Positions 6,055-8,559 of a stretch of DNA of 8,559 nt are shown here, piece by piece; positions within the stretch are counted from its first letter, which is position 1, and each line of letters starts with the position of its first letter. The notes beneath the pieces are model-generated. The model saw nothing but the letters and a program-made list of their open reading frames with translations, did no database searches and was not told the DNA's origin. The stretch is from assembly GCA_030615705.1 (NCBI GenBank), contig JAUWYT010000046.1:1-8559 (forward strand), in the 5' to 3' direction. A program made the translations under genes and the position numbers. Source of the stretch: Chloroflexota bacterium. GTDB lineage: Bacteria > Chloroflexota > Anaerolineae > VGOG01.

Positions 6055-8194
6055 ATTTGCCCACTTCGACCTGGGCCAGGAGCACGCGGTCGCCTCCCGA
6101 CTTGAGTGGGAGGCGTTCCATGCCCTGGTCGGTCGAGTAAAGGCCCACCTCAATGGTATAACTGCCCGGAGGCGTGTCGGGGGGAACGAGGATTTCGTAC
6201 CTGTCCCTAATGATTGTGCCCTTCTCCCAGTGGGAGGTGGGATAAGCATCGCTGGCTGCTATCTTGTCGTGCTGGCCGTAGATATGCTCATCGTCGCTGA
6301 GCAGGTGGGTGAAAACCAGGTAGTCCCGATCCATCTCCCTCAGAGCTTCCCAGTACAAAGCCAGATGTAGGGTTTGGCCGGGCTCAGCCCGAAAGGAGTC
6401 TAGATCGTAACCCAGGAGCTGAATTTTGTCTGCGAAGTTAGCTCGATGGCGATGCTCCGGGCCTGCCGCGAAGCGCGGCTGGTTCTCCAGGGAGAAGAGC
6501 AGCACGGCGAACTCGTGGTGAAAGTTGCGGCCAACTTCCAGGCGCGGGCAGTTCAAAATCAACTGATCTAAGATAACGTCAGTGGGATCTACAACGCGGT
6601 TCTGCCAAAGCACCAACCACAGCCTATCTCGCCCTTGCGCTATCGAGTTGAGCCGATCCGCCACCTGATAATCGAGGGGTTCTCTAGTTGAAAGCACCAT
6701 GCCTTCGGGGATGGGATAGATAGGAGATTTGCCTCGATAGTAATAGGTGAAGCCCGGAAGCATGTGCCCCCCCAGCAGGATGATCGTATCTTTGGCCTCG
6801 GCGTGTGAGCTGATGTATTCGGCCACTGAGCGGAAGTCGGGCCTGGCGTATTCATCGTCGAAATAATAGTTGGCCAGGGAGTTAGCCGATGCAACGCCGA
6901 TAAAGCTCAGCGAGCAGAGCAGCCCAATTAACGCAGCAGTGCCAAGCAAGCGAGAACCTCTTGCCTGGGGCTGGCAGCTTGCAGCTAATTTCCCCAATCC
7001 AACCGCCATCAGCAGATAGAAAGCCGGCAAGGCTGGCAGCAAGTAGCGCGGCGCGAACTTGGGACGGTGATAGGAGATAGCGAAAAGGATACCAACCGGT
7101 ACCGCTAGATAGAGGAGTAGGAAAACGATCCCCAAAGCCGATGGACGGCTCGACTGAGCGGTTCGGCTGAGCCCTTCGTCCCGCTCAGGGCGGGGCTCAC
7201 CGTCGAAGCCTCGCCGAAGTCTGGCCTCTCCCTTTACTTCGACAGGCTCAGTACGAGTTTTCGTTTCCCATAACGATGCCAACACGCCCGCTGCAGCCAG
7301 TGCCGCAAAGCCCAAAGCCACGAAGTCAGCAGCCTTCCCTCCCATGGTATGGCCCACGCTGAAGGTGGTTAAGGTGTCTTTGGCGGCGGTCACAAGGCCG
7401 AGAGCACCCTCCCAGTAAGTGGCATCGGCAGCGTAGCGGGTGGCTACGAAGCGAGCCCAGGGTAGGAAGAGAAGAGCTATGCACAGTTGGGCCAGGAGCC
7501 AGGTTCGCAACCTCGCCAACCCGTGATTCTTAGATCCGCGGGTTCGTCTCAGCACCCACTGGGCCAGAAAGGCAGTGTTCTCGAACAGGATGACAAAGGC
7601 GACGCAATAATGGGTATAAAGGCCCAGGGTCCCGATGACCACGTAGCTGAGCCAAAGATAGCCCTGTACTGAACTCAGCCGAAGTAGCCGCGTTGAGCGT
7701 GGGGCTTTGCTTGCCCCTTTCCTGAAAAGGAGAACGAAGGTATACACCGAGACTAAGCCGAGGAGCGCGGCCAGGGTATACATTCTGCCTTCTTGGGAAA
7801 ACCAAACGTGGAACGGGGAGATGCTAAGTAGGAAGGCGGCTAGCAAACCCACTCTTTGGTTGAAAAGCTCTCGGCCTAGCTTGAAGAGCAAGGGTACTGA
7901 CAAGACTCCGCTTATCAGGGAGAGGAACCTGACGGAGAACTCACTTTGCCCCGCCAGTTTTAACCAGAAATGAAGAGTGAAAAAGTGCAGGGGAGGGTGA
8001 TTGTCGGTAGAGACGCCAGCGATCAAATCCTTGAGGCTTTGGTTGGCGAAATAAATGCTCACCCCCTCATCGTACCAGATGCTCTGGTGATCCAGGCGAT
8101 AAATCCGCAGGGCAAAGGCCAAGATGATGATCGCGATTACGGCTATCTTGCCCAGGTCAAAGCGCAACAAACTAGATTCCAGATGCTTGCTCAT
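6047..8194 (-). CDS. GT39-like multipass polyprenyl-phosphate-sugar glycosyltransferase
   Basis: A 715-residue membrane protein of the PMT/ArnT-like GT-C class. The N-terminal part has a first membrane segment (about 17-31), then the catalytic-loop signature SIWYDEGVSIYFA (38-50, D42/E43) and DNHPPLHFFTLHFWL (64-78), QEGRMYTLAALL (134-145) and LYTHYCVAF (192-200). About ten hydrophobic helices follow up to about 436. From about 586 a soluble beta-rich domain follows (LLGYDLDSFRAEPGQTLHLALYW, then DYLVFTHLL, PTSHWEKGTIIRD and PPGSYTIEVGLY), an arrangement I associate with Chloroflexota. Such enzymes move a sugar from a polyprenyl-phosphate carrier to a protein, lipid or glycan outside the membrane; donor and acceptor are unknown. 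Two cytoplasmic-loop-like stretches, 158-178 and 312-352, look repeat-derived and not native. It follows the PAP2 gene by 11 bases, and its stop overlaps the RACo start. The ribosome binding site at the ATG (8194) is weak, suggesting coupling to the PAP2 gene. Confidence 0.85.
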   Translation of the reverse strand: MSKHLESSLLRFDLGKIAVIAIIILAFALRIYRLDHQSIWYDEGVSIYFANQSLKDLIAGVSTDNHPPLHFFTLHFWLKLAGQSEFSVRFLSLISGVLSVPLLFKLGRELFNQRVGLLAAFLLSISPFHVWFSQEGRMYTLAALLGLVSVYTFVLLFRKGASKAPRSTRLLRLSSVQGYLWLSYVVIGTLGLYTHYCVAFVILFENTAFLAQWVLRRTRGSKNHGLARLRTWLLAQLCIALLFLPWARFVATRYAADATYWEGALGLVTAAKDTLTTFSVGHTMGGKAADFVALGFAALAAAGVLASLWETKTRTEPVEVKGEARLRRGFDGEPRPERDEGLSRTAQSSRPSALGIVFLLLYLAVPVGILFAISYHRPKFAPRYLLPALPAFYLLMAVGLGKLAASCQPQARGSRLLGTAALIGLLCSLSFIGVASANSLANYYFDDEYARPDFRSVAEYISSHAEAKDTIILLGGHMLPGFTYYYRGKSPIYPIPEGMVLSTREPLDYQVADRLNSIAQGRDRLWLVLWQNRVVDPTDVILDQLILNCPRLEVGRNFHHEFAVLLFSLENQPRFAAGPEHRHRANFADKIQLLGYDLDSFRAEPGQTLHLALYWEALREMDRDYLVFTHLLSDDEHIYGQHDKIAASDAYPTSHWEKGTIIRDRYEILVPPDTPPGSYTIEVGLYSTDQGMERLPLKSGGDRVLLAQVEVGKYE
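7139..7261. repeat. Dispersed-repeat fragment inserted in frame in the glycosyltransferase gene
   Basis: The plus strand carries CTTCGACAGGCTCAGTACG (from 7237), with further CTGAGC/GCTCAG and TCGAAG/CTTCGTC motifs and an inverted CCCGCTCAGGGCGGGG. This style matches a dispersed repeat I recall from many uncultured bacterial genomes. On the minus strand it translates to residues about 312-352 (RTEPVEV through PERDEGLSRTAQSSR), a polar stretch of about 40 residues between two hydrophobic segments (about 288-308 and 353-373). The frame is kept and no stop is introduced. Family identity is from memory; boundaries are approximate. Confidence 0.65.
7661..7723. repeat. Second, inverted repeat-like fragment in the glycosyltransferase gene
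   Basis: The plus-strand stretch 7663-7686 is, in reverse complement, a diverged copy of the 7235-7257 repeat core: both share TACTTCG at one end and TCAGTAC near the other, with about the same length. The two copies are in opposite orientation, about 410 bases apart. It encodes the polar residues about 158-178 (RKGASKAPRSTRLLRLSSVQ) between hydrophobic segments. The similarity is short, so the call is tentative. Confidence 0.4.
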
Positions 8195-8205
8195 CTACAT
8201 GTAGG

Positions 8206-8559
8206 CTAGGCCAGGTAAAGCCTACGCCCAGTCCTGATAATCAGGCTTATTATGGGATCAATGAATCCGCCTTTTCTTACCACGAGGTAGGCAGACAGAG
8301 CACCGAGCAGCGCCCCGGCGATAATGTCCGAGGGGTAATGAACGCCGCAGTAGATGCGGGATAGGCCAAACAACGTGGCCATCAGGAGGAGCAGAGCCCC
8401 CAGTCGGCGGTTGTACAGCCAAATGGCAGCAGCCACAGAAAAACCAACAGTGGCAGGGTTGCTGGGGAAGGATGAATCCGTGGGGCGATAGAAGAGTAGA
8501 TTAACCTCGTGGTCAACGAAGGGGCGTGGACGAAAGTAGACCAGATTGCACAGCTTCAA
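8206..8559 (-). CDS. PAP2-family phosphatase (undecaprenyl-diphosphatase-like), C-terminal part
   Basis: The last 117 residues are visible; the frame is open through the window edge, so the true start and first membrane helices are missing. Membrane PAP2 phosphatases hydrolyse lipid phosphates such as undecaprenyl diphosphate to recycle the carrier. Seen in order: YFRPRPF near the edge (motif C1 region), DSSFPSNPATVGF (motif C2 region), two hydrophobic helices, and SRIYCGVHYPSDIIAG, a complete C3 motif SRx5Hx3D with the nucleophile His and the Asp. The C2 motif normally reads PSxHA; here Pro (codon CCT) stands where His is expected, so the proton-donor residue is absent. Either the enzyme is impaired or altered, or there is a base error (CAT to CCT). 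The gene ends 11 bases before the glycosyltransferase start; both belong to polyprenyl-phosphate metabolism, which fits a shared operon. Confidence 0.82.
   Translation of the reverse strand: MKLCNLVYFRPRPFVDHEVNLLFYRPTDSSFPSNPATVGFSVAAAIWLYNRRLGALLLLMATLFGLSRIYCGVHYPSDIIAGALLGALSAYLVVRKGGFIDPIISLIIRTGRRLYLA

Noticed and set aside
6055..6249. Upstream extension of the RACo-like reading frame to an ATG at 6249
   Set aside because: The extra 65 residues lie within the glycosyltransferase coding sequence, are Arg/Ser/Pro-rich with no family similarity, and precede a ferredoxin domain that starts normally at 6054.
6465..6479. Perfect 6-base stem with a 3-base loop (gccgcg-aag-cgcggc) inside the glycosyltransferase gene
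   Set aside because: It lies within coding sequence, is short, and can arise by chance in GC-rich DNA; no second copy was seen in the window.
8195..8204. Perfect 10-base palindrome CTACATGTAG between the PAP2 and glycosyltransferase genes
   Set aside because: It could be an operator half-site, but it is short, single, and not near any recognised promoter.

Overview
This window is GC-rich bacterial DNA. It holds seven genes, all on the minus strand, so transcription runs from high to low coordinates. The genes at both window edges are cut off. The content points to a strict anaerobe with folate/corrinoid C1 chemistry: an AcsE-like methyltransferase, a RACo-type corrinoid activator, and a tungsten-type aldehyde:ferredoxin oxidoreductase (AOR) beside a MoaD/ThiS-like carrier. 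The GT39-like glycosyltransferase has a C-terminal beta-rich domain of a kind I associate with Chloroflexota, and the dispersed-repeat fragments are also of a type I associate with environmental Chloroflexota and similar uncultured lineages. An anaerobic Chloroflexota member is my best guess, but it rests on recall and not on a search.

Layout in order of transcription. First comes an envelope pair: a PAP2-family lipid phosphatase (8206-8559, N-terminus outside the window), then an 11-base gap, then a multipass polyprenyl-phosphate-sugar transferase (6047-8194). The transferase gene overlaps by 8 bases the start of a RACo-like [2Fe-2S]/ASKHA corrinoid-reactivating protein (4102-6054). This is followed after 67 bases by an AcsE/MT2-like methyltetrahydrofolate:corrinoid methyltransferase (3105-4034). 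Then comes a 211-base intergenic region containing a nested inverted-repeat element (about 2972-3069) and a near-consensus sigma70-type promoter (2931-2959). That promoter drives a second unit: the AOR-family tungstoenzyme (728-2893), a 66-residue MoaD/ThiS-like protein (511-711), and, after 103 bases, the first 135 residues of a class III PLP aminotransferase (1-407).

Inferred joint function. The PAP2 protein and the glycosyltransferase fit polyprenyl-phosphate-linked surface glycosylation. RACo and the methyltransferase form a methyl-transfer core: RACo reduces Co(II) to Co(I) in a corrinoid protein at the cost of ATP, and the methyltransferase moves methyl between that corrinoid and tetrahydrofolate. 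The aminotransferase could make an aldehyde from an amino compound; the AOR would oxidise it and reduce ferredoxin, which could in turn feed RACo. No corrinoid protein or substrate methyltransferase is visible here, so the substrate is unknown. Oddities include AOR metal-site motifs that differ from the classical enzyme, loss of the conserved His of the PAP2 C2 motif, and two repeat-derived in-frame stretches in the glycosyltransferase.
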